NCBI GenBank assembly: GCA_021783855.1
Contig: JAJXTL010000002.1
Coordinates: 1 to 53,409, forward strand
Reading direction: 5' to 3'
From: Pseudomonadota bacterium
GTDB lineage: Bacteria; Pseudomonadota; Gammaproteobacteria; Burkholderiales; Gallionellaceae
Length of the DNA stretch: 53,409 nt
Shown here: piece by piece, positions 20,028 through 27,768 of the stretch
Layout: each line of letters begins with the position of its first letter
Numbering within the stretch: position 1 is the stretch's first letter
The notes under the pieces: model-generated
The model's input: only the letters and a program-made list of their open reading frames with translations
Databases searched by the model: none
Told to the model about the DNA's origin: nothing
Program-made: the position numbers and the translations under genes

Positions 20028-20588
20028 ATGTCTAAATTCGATCTCACCCACCACTTCCTGATTGCCATGCCTGCCATGCAAGAGGGCTTCTTTGCCGGCA
20101 CGCTCACCTATATCTGTGAGCATGACGAAAATGGCGCGCTGGGGCTGGTGGTGAACCGCCCGATCAGCCTGACGCTGGCCGAAATGTTCAGTCAGATCAA
20201 TATTCCGCTGCATCAGCCGGCGCTGGGCAAGATGCCGGTGTATGTGGGCGGCCCGGTACAGGTCGAGCGGGGATTCGTATTGCACGACACCGGGCGGGAT
20301 TGGCAGTCCACGCTGCGTATCAATGACAGGCTGGCCCTGACGACTTCCAAGGATATACTGGAAGCCTTGGGAGAGGGCACGGGCCCTGACAATTTTCTGG
20401 TAACCCTGGGTTATTCAGGCTGGGAGCAGGGGCAGCTGGAGCATGAAATCAACGAAAATACCTGGCTGACAGTGCCTGCCACCGAACATATCCTGTTCGG
20501 GCTGCCGGCCGAAGAGCGGCTCGCGGCGGCGATGGCGCTGCTGGGCGTGAATTACTCGATGCTGGTAGAAGATGCCGGGCATGCCTGA
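20028..20588 (+). CDS. algH: AlgH/UPF0301 (YqgE) family protein
   Basis: The 186-residue protein belongs to UPF0301. The typical opening is HHFLIAMPAMQEGFFAGTLTYICEHDENGALGLVVNRP, seen here in two adjoining blocks; GGPVQVERGFVLH and LGYSGWEQGQLEHEI follow further on. The biochemical role is unknown; the name comes from an alginate regulation screen in Pseudomonas. Its neighbour ruvX is conserved in many proteobacteria. I chose the ATG at 20028 because family members begin MSKFDLTHHFLIAMP; a GTG further upstream is less likely. Its last 17 bases overlap the longest possible ruvX frame. Confidence 0.9.
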   Translation: MSKFDLTHHFLIAMPAMQEGFFAGTLTYICEHDENGALGLVVNRPISLTLAEMFSQINIPLHQPALGKMPVYVGGPVQVERGFVLHDTGRDWQSTLRINDRLALTTSKDILEALGEGTGPDNFLVTLGYSGWEQGQLEHEINENTWLTVPATEHILFGLPAEERLAAAMALLGVNYSMLVEDAGHA

Positions 20589-21210
20589 GAAAGCAGGATT
20601 GAGGATCGAGACCGCAGGGGTCTTCCCCGCACAACTGAGGGGCGATGCCCCAAGTTGTAGCGTGAAGGATTCAGGATCGAGTGCTGAGGAGCGGGGCGCG
20701 AATACAGACATCTGCTGCACGGCAACAACTCTCCATCCTCAATCCACTATCGTCAATCCTGTTGTTGGCACCCTGCTCGCCTTCGATTTTGGCACTCAGC
20801 GTATCGGCGTTGCCGTCGGCAACACTTTTTCATCCAGCTCGCAACCATTGACCACCATAGCTGAGGAAAAAAACGATAGCCGTTTCGCTGCCATCGCGGC
20901 CCTCGTGAAAGAATGGCAGCCCTGTGCCCTGTTGGTGGGTCTGCCCGGCAATGACGACGGAACGCCGCACGAGTTGACCGCGCTGTGCCGACGTTTCGCC
21001 AATCGTCTCCAGGGCCGCTTCAGTCTTCCCACGATACTGGTGGACGAGCGTTATACTTCGCTGGCCGCCAGCAGCCAGTTGAACAAGGAAGGCATAAGAG
21101 GCCGTGCACAGAAGCGTTTGCTCGACCAGTATGCCGCGCAGCAAATTATGCAGGCCTATCTTGATGAGCCTGCGGCGTGTGTAATCGTAAGCAGAGGTGT
21201 ACATGAATAA
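20572..21210 (+). CDS. ruvX: RuvX/YqgF family Holliday junction resolvase-like protein
   Basis: The RNase H-fold core begins at [17 protein letters not shown] near base 20777 and includes the conserved DERYTS motif; the family is linked to recombination and to 16S rRNA 5' end processing. The core is of normal length (about 140 residues), but no ATG, GTG or TTG stands next to it. Available starts are ATG at 20572 (212 residues, overlapping algH), ATG at 20581 and GTG at 20662 (182 residues). All lie in or before a GGATTGAGGAT/palindrome repeat, so the protein carries a repeat-derived N-terminal extension. It overlaps pyrB by 8 bases. The pyrR gene often found between ruvX and pyrB in related bacteria is absent. 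Confidence 0.85.
   Translation: MPGMPEKAGLRIETAGVFPAQLRGDAPSCSVKDSGSSAEERGANTDICCTATTLHPQSTIVNPVVGTLLAFDFGTQRIGVAVGNTFSSSSQPLTTIAEEKNDSRFAAIAALVKEWQPCALLVGLPGNDDGTPHELTALCRRFANRLQGRFSLPTILVDERYTSLAASSQLNKEGIRGRAQKRLLDQYAAQQIMQAYLDEPAACVIVSRGVHE
20594..20677 (+). repeat. GGATTGAGGAT/palindrome repeat, copy 1
   Basis: It begins CAGGATTGAGGATCGAG, continues through ACCGCAGGGGTCT, and holds the palindrome arms ACAACT and AGTTGT around GGGGCGATGCCCC. It ends with GCGTGAAGGATTCAGGAT. Copy 2 lies at 23428-23566 in the same orientation. This copy is read in frame as part of the ruvX N-terminal extension. Confidence 0.8.
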
Positions 21211-22159
21211 TCCGCAACTCAACAAGCACGGCGAATTGCAGCACCTGTTGACCACCGAAGGTTTGCCGGTGAGCATCCTGCGCGACATTCTCGATCGTGC
21301 CGCCTCTTTTCTTGATGTCGCCGAAGGGCGCGAGATCAAGAAAGTGCCGCTCCTTCACGGCAAGTCGGTATTCAATATATTCTTCGAGAACAGCACGCGT
21401 ACGCGCACCACGTTTGAAATCGCCGCCAAACGCCTGTCGGCGGATGTGGTCAATCTGAACATCGGTTCGTCGTCCACCAGCAAGGGTGAAACATTGCTGG
21501 ATACCGTGGACAACCTGTGTGCGATGCATGCGGACATGTTCGTGGTGCGCCATTCGCAAAGCGGCGCTGCGCACCTGATTGCGCGGCATGTCGCCCCCGA
21601 AATACATGTCATCAACGCAGGGGACGGGCGTCATGCACACCCTACCCAGGCGTTGCTGGATATGTTCACCATCCGCCACTACAAAAAGGAATTTCATAAT
21701 CTGCGCGTGGCTCTGGTGGGGGATGTGCTGCACTCGCGGGTTGCGCGTTCACAGATTCATGCGCTGACGACGCTGGGTGTACCGGAAGTGCGCGTGATCG
21801 CCCCGAAGACATTGCTGCCGACCATGGTCGAGAACCTCGGCGTGCAGGTTTATCACGACATGGCGAAGGGATTAAAGGATGTGGACGTGGTGCTGATGTT
21901 GCGTTTGCAGAATGAGCGCATGCAGGGCGCATTGCTTCCATCCGGGCAGGAATACTTCAAGAATTACGGGCTGACCGAGGAAAAGCTGGCCTATGCCCGC
22001 GCGGATGCGATCGTGATGCATCCCGGCCCGATGAATCGCGGTATCGAAATCGACTCCCGCGTGGCCGACGGCGCGCAATCCGTGATTCTGTCGCAGGTGA
22101 CATTCGGTATCGCGGTGCGCATGGCAGTGATGAGTATACTGGCCGGGAGTCCAAAATGA
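21203..22159 (+). CDS. pyrB: Aspartate carbamoyltransferase catalytic subunit
   Basis: PyrB condenses aspartate with carbamoyl phosphate, the committed step of pyrimidine synthesis. The 318 residues show the carbamoyl-phosphate site [13 protein letters not shown], then [14 protein letters not shown], and the aspartate-loop region [14 protein letters not shown] chose the ATG at 21203, with AGAGG upstream, over the GTG at 21197. It overlaps ruvX by 8 bases and shares an ATGA overlap with the next gene. The partner gene is a dead dihydroorotase homologue rather than pyrI, as in the Pseudomonas-type dodecameric enzyme. Confidence 0.95.
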   Translation: MNNPQLNKHGELQHLLTTEGLPVSILRDILDRAASFLDVAEGREIKKVPLLHGKSVFNIFFENSTRTRTTFEIAAKRLSADVVNLNIGSSSTSKGETLLDTVDNLCAMHADMFVVRHSQSGAAHLIARHVAPEIHVINAGDGRHAHPTQALLDMFTIRHYKKEFHNLRVALVGDVLHSRVARSQIHALTTLGVPEVRVIAPKTLLPTMVENLGVQVYHDMAKGLKDVDVVLMLRLQNERMQGALLPSGQEYFKNYGLTEEKLAYARADAIVMHPGPMNRGIEIDSRVADGAQSVILSQVTFGIAVRMAVMSILAGSPK

Positions 22160-23436
22160 ACATCCACATCCAAAACGGTCGATTGATCGACCCGAGAAAC
22201 AATATCGACGCAAAGCTGGACGTGTATGTAATGGACAAGCGTATCGCGGCGATAGGTCAGGCACCGGACGGCTTTGTGGTCGGTCAGGTGATCGACGCTG
22301 CCGGTATGATCGTGATCCCGGGGCTGATCGATCTTGCGGCGCGCCTGCGGGAGCCGGGTTATGAATATATGGCCACGCTGGAATCGGAAATGCTGGCTGC
22401 GGTGGCAGGCGGGGTGACCAGTCTGGCCTGTCCGCCCGATACCGACCCGCCCCTGGATGAGCCGGGTCTGGTGGAAATGCTCAAGCACCGTGCGCGCAAC
22501 CTGAATCTGGCGCGCCTGTATCCGGTGGCTGCCTTGACCACCGCACTAAAGGGTTGCGAGTTGACCGAAATGGCGGAACTGGTGGATGCCGGCTGCGTCG
22601 CGTTCAGTCAGGCCGATGCGCCGCTCACCGATACACGCGTGCTTTATCGCGCGATGCAATACGCCGCCACGTTCGGCTATTCGGTATGGCTGCGCCCGCA
22701 GGACAGTTTTCTGGCACGCGACGGCGTGGCACATGACGGCGAAGTCGCGACCCGCAGCGGTTTGCCCGCCATTCCGGTGTGTGCCGAAACCATCGCGCTG
22801 GCGACGATGCTCTCTCTGGCGCGTGCAACCGGTGCGAAATTGCACATCTGTCGCCTGTCCAGTGCGGCAGGTGTGGAAATGATACGCACCGCCAAACAGC
22901 AAGGCCTGGCGGTGAGCTGTGACGTGACCATGAACCACGTACACCTGTCCGAGATGGACATCGGTTACTTCGACCCGAATTGCCGGTTGACTCCGCCGCT
23001 GCGCAGTCTGCGTGACCGTGCAGCGCTGCGAGCCGGTTTGCTGGACGGCACCATAGACGCTATCTGTTCCAACCACGCGCCGGTGGATGAAGATGCCAAG
23101 CAATTGCCATTTGCCGAGGCGGAATCGGGTGCAACAGGGCTGGAGTTGCTGCTGCCGTTGATATTGAAATGGGCGCAGCAGGAAAAAATTTCCCTGTCCG
23201 ATGCGATTGCCCGTGCTACGCTGCGACCCGCGCAGATACTGGGTCTGGATGCCGGTCATCTGAGCATCGGCGCGGCGGCCGATGTGTGCGTGTTTGATCC
23301 GGAGGCCTGCTGGCGCGTGGAACCCGCAGTCTTAAAGAGTCAGGGCAAAAACACGCCGTTCACCGGCATGGAGGTTCAGGGGCTCGTCCGCTACACGCTG
23401 GTTGACGGCAAGCTCGTGTACAAAAACCAGGATTGA
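22156..23436 (+). CDS. pyrX: Inactive dihydroorotase homologue (ATCase partner subunit)
   Basis: The 426-residue protein has the class I dihydroorotase fold but lacks its zinc ligands. The family motif DLHVHLREPG reads [10 protein letters not shown] here, so both histidines are gone. The later HVS-type histidine is replaced (HICRLSSA), and the histidine expected before ETIALA is Cys-Ala. [15 protein letters not shown] is retained. In Pseudomonas such proteins (pyrC', pyrX) are structural partners needed to assemble aspartate carbamoyltransferase. The four-base overlap with pyrB supports fixed stoichiometry. An active PyrC must be encoded elsewhere. The stop codon and the last two codons lie in repeat copy 2. 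Confidence 0.92.
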   Translation: MNIHIQNGRLIDPRNNIDAKLDVYVMDKRIAAIGQAPDGFVVGQVIDAAGMIVIPGLIDLAARLREPGYEYMATLESEMLAAVAGGVTSLACPPDTDPPLDEPGLVEMLKHRARNLNLARLYPVAALTTALKGCELTEMAELVDAGCVAFSQADAPLTDTRVLYRAMQYAATFGYSVWLRPQDSFLARDGVAHDGEVATRSGLPAIPVCAETIALATMLSLARATGAKLHICRLSSAAGVEMIRTAKQQGLAVSCDVTMNHVHLSEMDIGYFDPNCRLTPPLRSLRDRAALRAGLLDGTIDAICSNHAPVDEDAKQLPFAEAESGATGLELLLPLILKWAQQEKISLSDAIARATLRPAQILGLDAGHLSIGAAADVCVFDPEACWRVEPAVLKSQGKNTPFTGMEVQGLVRYTLVDGKLVYKNQD

Positions 23437-23566
23437 GGATTGAGACCGCAGGGGTCTGATGAAACAACTCAATTCTGAATATGACGATAAATCTGTCATG
23501 TCATCATTGATTCCCCGCACAACTAAGGGGCGATGCCCCAAGTTGTTGCGTGAAGGATTGAGGATT
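23428..23566 (+). repeat. GGATTGAGGAT/palindrome repeat, copy 2, with 51-base insert
   Basis: It matches copy 1 from CAGGATTGAGGATTGAG through GGGGTCT, is interrupted by 51 unrelated bases (23458-23508), then resumes at TTCCCCGCACAACT. It carries the palindrome with arms ACAACT and AGTTGT and ends GCGTGAAGGATTGAGGAT. With copy 1 it brackets ruvX-pyrB-pyrX in direct orientation. Confidence 0.8.
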
Positions 23567-23629
23567 CGGTAGTCAGGATTGTATAGACGTAATTTATTAG
23601 GCCCACTTTTATAACGAACGTGAAATGCA

Positions 23630-24331
23630 ATGACGAGCGAAACAAGTGCAGAAGCGCAGGTTGCCATGGTCGACCTGAAAAACAGCCTGAGCGAAGAGGA
23701 GCGAGTCCAATTCGAGCAGCAGTTGGCTGAAAAAAATCTTGAGCTTGAACGGGTCATTGACCCGATGGCGCGTGTCAGGCTGAAACTGGATATCGCCGAA
23801 ATTCTGATCTGGCTGGAGCGCAACAAGGAAGCATGGAATATGGCGCGCACGGCGTTTGATACCGCCTTGCAAAATGAGGAATGGCAAGATGCAGTTGAGG
23901 CGTGCAACGTGCTCTACCAGACTGAACAGGCCGCTTCGATTCATGCGCTGGGCATGGGCGTCTGGCTTGCGGTGACTTTTCCGGTTGCGCCTGAACTCAC
24001 CTTCGCCATGCTTGACCATATCGTCACCGAAACGCCGAGCCATGCGGATGGTGCAGCGCTCGCAGCCGTCACGGCACGCTATGTGATAGACATGCGCGCC
24101 GACGATGAGGAGCATGAAGACTGGAGTCTGTTGGCCAATGATCTGATCGCACGCGTAGCCTTACGCCACAGCAAGGTGCAGGATCAGCAGGCGCTCAACG
24201 CGTGGATGGATAAGCTGGGTTTGCGCGACCCGCAGGTATTTCTGCCGCGCCTGAGTCAGGTGGTGAATGCCATCGTCGGCGATTCGTGGTGGTTTGATCG
24301 CGACAAGTTGCGCGATAAATTGCCGGAATAG
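23630..24331 (+). CDS. Unrecognised helical protein
   Basis: I do not recognise this 233-residue protein. It has no signal peptide or membrane span. It is rich in Ala, Leu, Glu and Asp and looks wholly helical. Residues 15-100 (SEEERVQFEQQLAEKNLELE; IAEILIWLERNKEAWNMARTA) have the spacing of TPR-like helical hairpins. The C-terminal third ends in a Trp-rich stretch (GDSWWFDRDKLRDKLPE). The ribosome site is weak. It stands alone between repeat copy 2 and a second repetitive region. Codon use and composition resemble its neighbours, so I take it as a resident chromosomal gene. Confidence 0.7.
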   Translation: MTSETSAEAQVAMVDLKNSLSEEERVQFEQQLAEKNLELERVIDPMARVRLKLDIAEILIWLERNKEAWNMARTAFDTALQNEEWQDAVEACNVLYQTEQAASIHALGMGVWLAVTFPVAPELTFAMLDHIVTETPSHADGAALAAVTARYVIDMRADDEEHEDWSLLANDLIARVALRHSKVQDQQALNAWMDKLGLRDPQVFLPRLSQVVNAIVGDSWWFDRDKLRDKLPE

Positions 24332-24339
24332 CAGTTTAT

Positions 24340-24600
24340 CCAGCCGGGGCAGCCCGGCGGCTGGTTACTTTGTTTGCCAAGAAAATTAACCCAAAGAAGG
24401 CGCCCCCGGTTTGCCTCCCCTGCGGGGTTCCCTTCATTCAGAAACAGGAGCTTCAGCTCCGTTGTTTCGTGGGATAAACAGAAACTTAGCGCATGTCTTA
24501 TCGCGCTTAGATAATGTTTAGTGGTTTTATCAATGCCCTTGCGGCATCGATAGTTCGCAAACAAGCGGGGCTGCGCAACTCGCCCTGGTTGGCAGCGATG
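24340..24600. repeat. Degenerate proteobacterial intergenic repeat
   Basis: The block GGCTGGTTACTTTGTTTGCC...AAGAAGGCGCCCCCGG, followed by CCTGCGGGGTTCCCTTC and later GGGGCTGCGCAACTCGCC, resembles a repetitive sequence I know from many beta- and gammaproteobacterial genomes. There it is often mis-annotated as short hypothetical proteins. GGTTACTTT and AAAATTAACC form a diverged hairpin. I see no gene here. Its exact limits are uncertain. Confidence 0.5.
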
Positions 24601-24689
24601 GAAACAGGGGTATGGAGTGGCCTGCAGCCGTTTCGTAGTAAAATGCGACCGTCAGTTTCCCCACAGAACTATTTATCTTCAAACTGCTC

Positions 24690-26825
24690 ATGAACCCACT
24701 CTTGGATTTTACCGGTCTGCCGCGCTTTGCGGAGATCCAACCCGAACATGTTGCACCCGCGATCGAGAAACTGCTGGCGGAATGCCGCACGCTGGTCGCA
24801 TATCTGCTGGCCGACAAGAAGCCGCCTACCTGGCAGAACTTCGTGGTTCCGATGGAAGACGCGCATGAGCGATTGTCCCGTGCCTGGGGGCCGGTTGGTC
24901 ATCTGAATGCGGTGATGAATTCCCCCGAATTGCGCGAGGCCTATAACACCACGCTGCCGGTGATCACCCAGTATTACGCGGAGCTCGGGCAAAACCTTGC
25001 TTTATTCAATAAATTCAAATTATTGCGCAATGGTCCGGAATTCGAGAAGCTGAATGTCACGCGACAAAAAATCATCGAGAATGAGTTGCGGGATTTTCGT
25101 CTGGGCGGCGCCGAGTTGCCGGAAGACAAGAAGGCGCGTTACCTGGAAATCCAGGAGCGCCAATCCGAGCTGTCGTCGCGTTTTTCCGACAATCTGCTGG
25201 ATGCCACCAACGATTTCACGCTGATCGTTGAAAATAAAGAGGAGCTGAGCGGCCTGCCGGAAGATGTTTTGCAGGCAGCTCATGAAGCCTGTCGCGAACT
25301 TGTCGAAACGACTACCTTGGCCGAAGGGACAGGCTGGCTGTTTACGCTCAAAGCGCCCTCCTATCTGCCGGTGATGCAATTCGCCGACAACCGCGAACTG
25401 CGCGAAAAAATGTATCGCGCCTATGCCACGCGCGCTTCCGATTTGATGCCGGATGGTTCAAAGAAAACGGTAGCACCTGAGCACCCGCAAGGGGTGGGCC
25501 GTGCGGTACCCGCAGATGAAGCTGCGTCCGCTACGCTCTGGGACAATTCCTCGTTGATGAATGAAATCGTGCAGTTGCGCGGTGAAGAAGCGCGCCTTTT
25601 GGGATTCGCCAATTATGGCGAACTGTCGCTGGCTGCCAAGATGGCGGAATCGCCGCAACAGGTGGTGGATTTCATGCGCGAACTGGCGCAACGCGCGCGC
25701 CCGTTCGCAGAGAAAGATCTTGCTGAATTGCGCGAATTTGCGCAAAAGGAACTGGGTATCGGCGAACTGCATTCCTGGGATGTCAGTTATGCAAGCGAGA
25801 AGCTGCGCGAGCAGCGTTATGCCTTTTCCGAGCAGGAAGTGAAGGAATATTTTCCTGAAGACGCCGTGCTGACCGGGTTATTCAAGCTGGTTGAGACGCT
25901 GTATGGCCTGAATATTGTGGCTTCGGTAGCTCCGGTGTGGCACGAGAGCGTGCGCTTCTTCGACATCCGCGACGCGCAAGGCGCGCTGGTCGGCCAGTTT
26001 TATTTCGATCTGTATGCCAGAGCCAGCAAACGCGGCGGAGCGTGGATGGACGACGTGATCACGCGCCGTCGCGTGGATTTGCTCATACAGACGCCGGTTG
26101 CCTATATGAACTGCAATTTTTCTGCACCAGCCGGCGGCAAACCTGCCGTGTTCACGCACGATGAAGTCATTACCCTGTTCCACGAGTTTGGTCACGGCCT
26201 GCATCATCTGTTGACCGAAGTGGAAGATCTGGGTGTGTCAGGCATCAATGGCGTGGAATGGGACGCGGTCGAACTGCCCAGTCAGTTCATGGAAAATTAC
26301 TGCTGGGAATGGGAGGTGCTGCGCGGCATGACGCGTCATGTGACCAGCGGAGAGTCTTTGCCGCGTGAACTGTTCGACAAGATGCTGGCCGCCAAAAATT
26401 TCCAGAGCGGTTTGCAAAGCTTGCGCCAGATCGAGTTCGCCTTGTTCGACATGTTGATGCACAGCACCTTCGATGCAACTGGCGGCAAGACCATACTGCA
26501 ACTGCTCGACGAAGTGCGCGACGAGGTGGCTGTGCTGATCCCGCCTGAATTTAACCGCTTCCCGCACAGCTTTTCGCATATCTTCGCGGGCGGTTACGGT
26601 GCGGGCTATTACAGCTACAAATGGGCGGAGGTGTTGTCGGCAGATGCCTATAGCCTGTTCGAGGAACACGGCGTGCTCAATCCGGATGTAGGCGCGCGCT
26701 TTCGCAGCGAGATTCTGGCGGTTGGCGGCTCGCGCGGTGCGATGCAGTCGTTCAGCGCATTTCGTGGCCGCGAACCTTCCATCGATGCGCTGTTGCGGCA
26801 CAGCGGCCTGAGTGAAGCCGTCTGA
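24690..26825 (+). CDS. prlC: Oligopeptidase A
   Basis: PrlC is a cytoplasmic zinc metallopeptidase of family M3 that degrades short peptides, including cleaved signal peptides. The zinc motif HEFGH is at residues 498-502 and the third ligand glutamate lies in the following ELPSQFMENYCWE segment. The protein has 711 residues, about 30 more than the usual 680. The excess is explained by an insertion near residues 258-283 (TVAPEHPQGVGRAVPADEAA), just before WDNSSLMNEIVQ, encoded by two small DNA hairpins. The stop TGA overlaps the ATG of xthA by one base. Confidence 0.95.
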   Translation: MNPLLDFTGLPRFAEIQPEHVAPAIEKLLAECRTLVAYLLADKKPPTWQNFVVPMEDAHERLSRAWGPVGHLNAVMNSPELREAYNTTLPVITQYYAELGQNLALFNKFKLLRNGPEFEKLNVTRQKIIENELRDFRLGGAELPEDKKARYLEIQERQSELSSRFSDNLLDATNDFTLIVENKEELSGLPEDVLQAAHEACRELVETTTLAEGTGWLFTLKAPSYLPVMQFADNRELREKMYRAYATRASDLMPDGSKKTVAPEHPQGVGRAVPADEAASATLWDNSSLMNEIVQLRGEEARLLGFANYGELSLAAKMAESPQQVVDFMRELAQRARPFAEKDLAELREFAQKELGIGELHSWDVSYASEKLREQRYAFSEQEVKEYFPEDAVLTGLFKLVETLYGLNIVASVAPVWHESVRFFDIRDAQGALVGQFYFDLYARASKRGGAWMDDVITRRRVDLLIQTPVAYMNCNFSAPAGGKPAVFTHDEVITLFHEFGHGLHHLLTEVEDLGVSGINGVEWDAVELPSQFMENYCWEWEVLRGMTRHVTSGESLPRELFDKMLAAKNFQSGLQSLRQIEFALFDMLMHSTFDATGGKTILQLLDEVRDEVAVLIPPEFNRFPHSFSHIFAGGYGAGYYSYKWAEVLSADAYSLFEEHGVLNPDVGARFRSEILAVGGSRGAMQSFSAFRGREPSIDALLRHSGLSEAV
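25461..25540 (+). repeat. In-frame palindromic insertion in prlC
   Basis: The segment holds two hairpins, CACCC-GCAAG-GGGTG and CGCAG-ATGAAG-CTGCG. It adds about 25 residues at a site where oligopeptidase A normally runs straight from PDG to WDN. It keeps the reading frame. Its boundaries are estimated from the expected family sequence. Confidence 0.5.
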
Positions 26826-27610
26826 TGAAGCTGGCGACCTGGAACGTTAATTCGTTAAAAGTGCGTCTGCCACAGGTGCTGGACTGGCTGGCTGCCAACC
26901 CGGTCGAGGTGTTGTGTTTGCAGGAAACCAAGCAGCAGGACGCCGATTTTCCAAAGGATGAGCTGCTGGCGGTCGGCTATCACAGCGTGTTTGCGGGGCA
27001 GAAGACTTACAACGGGGTGGCGATTTTAAGCCGCGAAGCCGCATCCGATGTGCAGATCGGAATTCCCGCCCTTAATCCAGGCTCAGGACAGGCTTTTGAG
27101 GATGAGCAAAAACGTGTGATCGCCGCCACGTTTGACGGCATTCGCGTGGTCGATGTGTACATCCCCAACGGTCAGAGCATAGATTCAGACAAGTACCAGT
27201 ACAAGCTTGCCTGGCTCGCCGCGCTGCACGACTGGTTGAAACAGGAACTGGTTCGCTACCCGAAGCTGGTGTTGCTAGGAGACTACAACATCGCACCGGA
27301 AGATCGCGATGTGCATGATCCGGAGGCCTGGGTGGGCAATGTGCTGGTCAGCGAACCTGAGCGTGATGCCTTCCGTGCACTTGAAGCGTTGGGTTTTAAG
27401 GATAGTTACCGTCTGTTCGAACAGGCGGATAAAACCTTCAGCTGGTGGGATTACCGCATGATGGCTTTTCGCCGCAACTTGGGGCTGCGCATCGACCATA
27501 TTCTGATCAGCGAAGCGCTGGTGCCTCAGTGCAAAAGCTGCGTCATCGACAAGGCGCCGCGCAAGCTTGAGCGGCCTTCGGATCACACGCCGGTGATCGT
27601 GGAACTGTAA
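26825..27610 (+). CDS. xthA: Exodeoxyribonuclease III
   Basis: XthA is the AP endonuclease and 3' exonuclease of base-excision repair. The 261 residues show the complete EEP-fold active site: WNVNSL, the metal-binding glutamate in CLQETK, LLGDYNIAPEDRD, DHILIS and the C-terminal SDHTPV. The length fits the family. It starts one base inside the prlC stop codon, so the two are translationally coupled. A possible shared terminator lies about 80 bases downstream, before the convergent ppc gene. Confidence 0.95.
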   Translation: MKLATWNVNSLKVRLPQVLDWLAANPVEVLCLQETKQQDADFPKDELLAVGYHSVFAGQKTYNGVAILSREAASDVQIGIPALNPGSGQAFEDEQKRVIAATFDGIRVVDVYIPNGQSIDSDKYQYKLAWLAALHDWLKQELVRYPKLVLLGDYNIAPEDRDVHDPEAWVGNVLVSEPERDAFRALEALGFKDSYRLFEQADKTFSWWDYRMMAFRRNLGLRIDHILISEALVPQCKSCVIDKAPRKLERPSDHTPVIVEL

Positions 27611-27670
27611 ATCCAGTCGGACAGGGGGCTGAACAGGTCGTTTGGGCGCGTGGCTGGTGCAGCAAATTAT

Positions 27671-27720
27671 CCGGCGCGCCGGTCGGACATGAAAAACGGA
27701 AGAGCGAGTTCCCGCTTTTC
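27671..27720. terminator. Candidate bidirectional terminator between xthA and ppc
   Basis: A perfect palindrome CCGGCGCGCCGG (27671-27682) is followed by an imperfect stem, GAAAAACGGAA at 27691-27701 with TTCCCGCTTTTC at 27709-27720. The arms end in A and T runs on either strand, as expected for a terminator serving two convergent genes. Confidence 0.4.
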
Positions 27721-27768
27721 ATTAAGGCAGTTGCCGGGAATCCTGAAATTCATAGCGGTTTGCTGCCG

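Noticed and set aside
24256..24564. Minus-strand frame of 102 codons
   Set aside because: It translates the common proteobacterial repeat and the 3' end of the opposite gene; such frames are frequent false calls.
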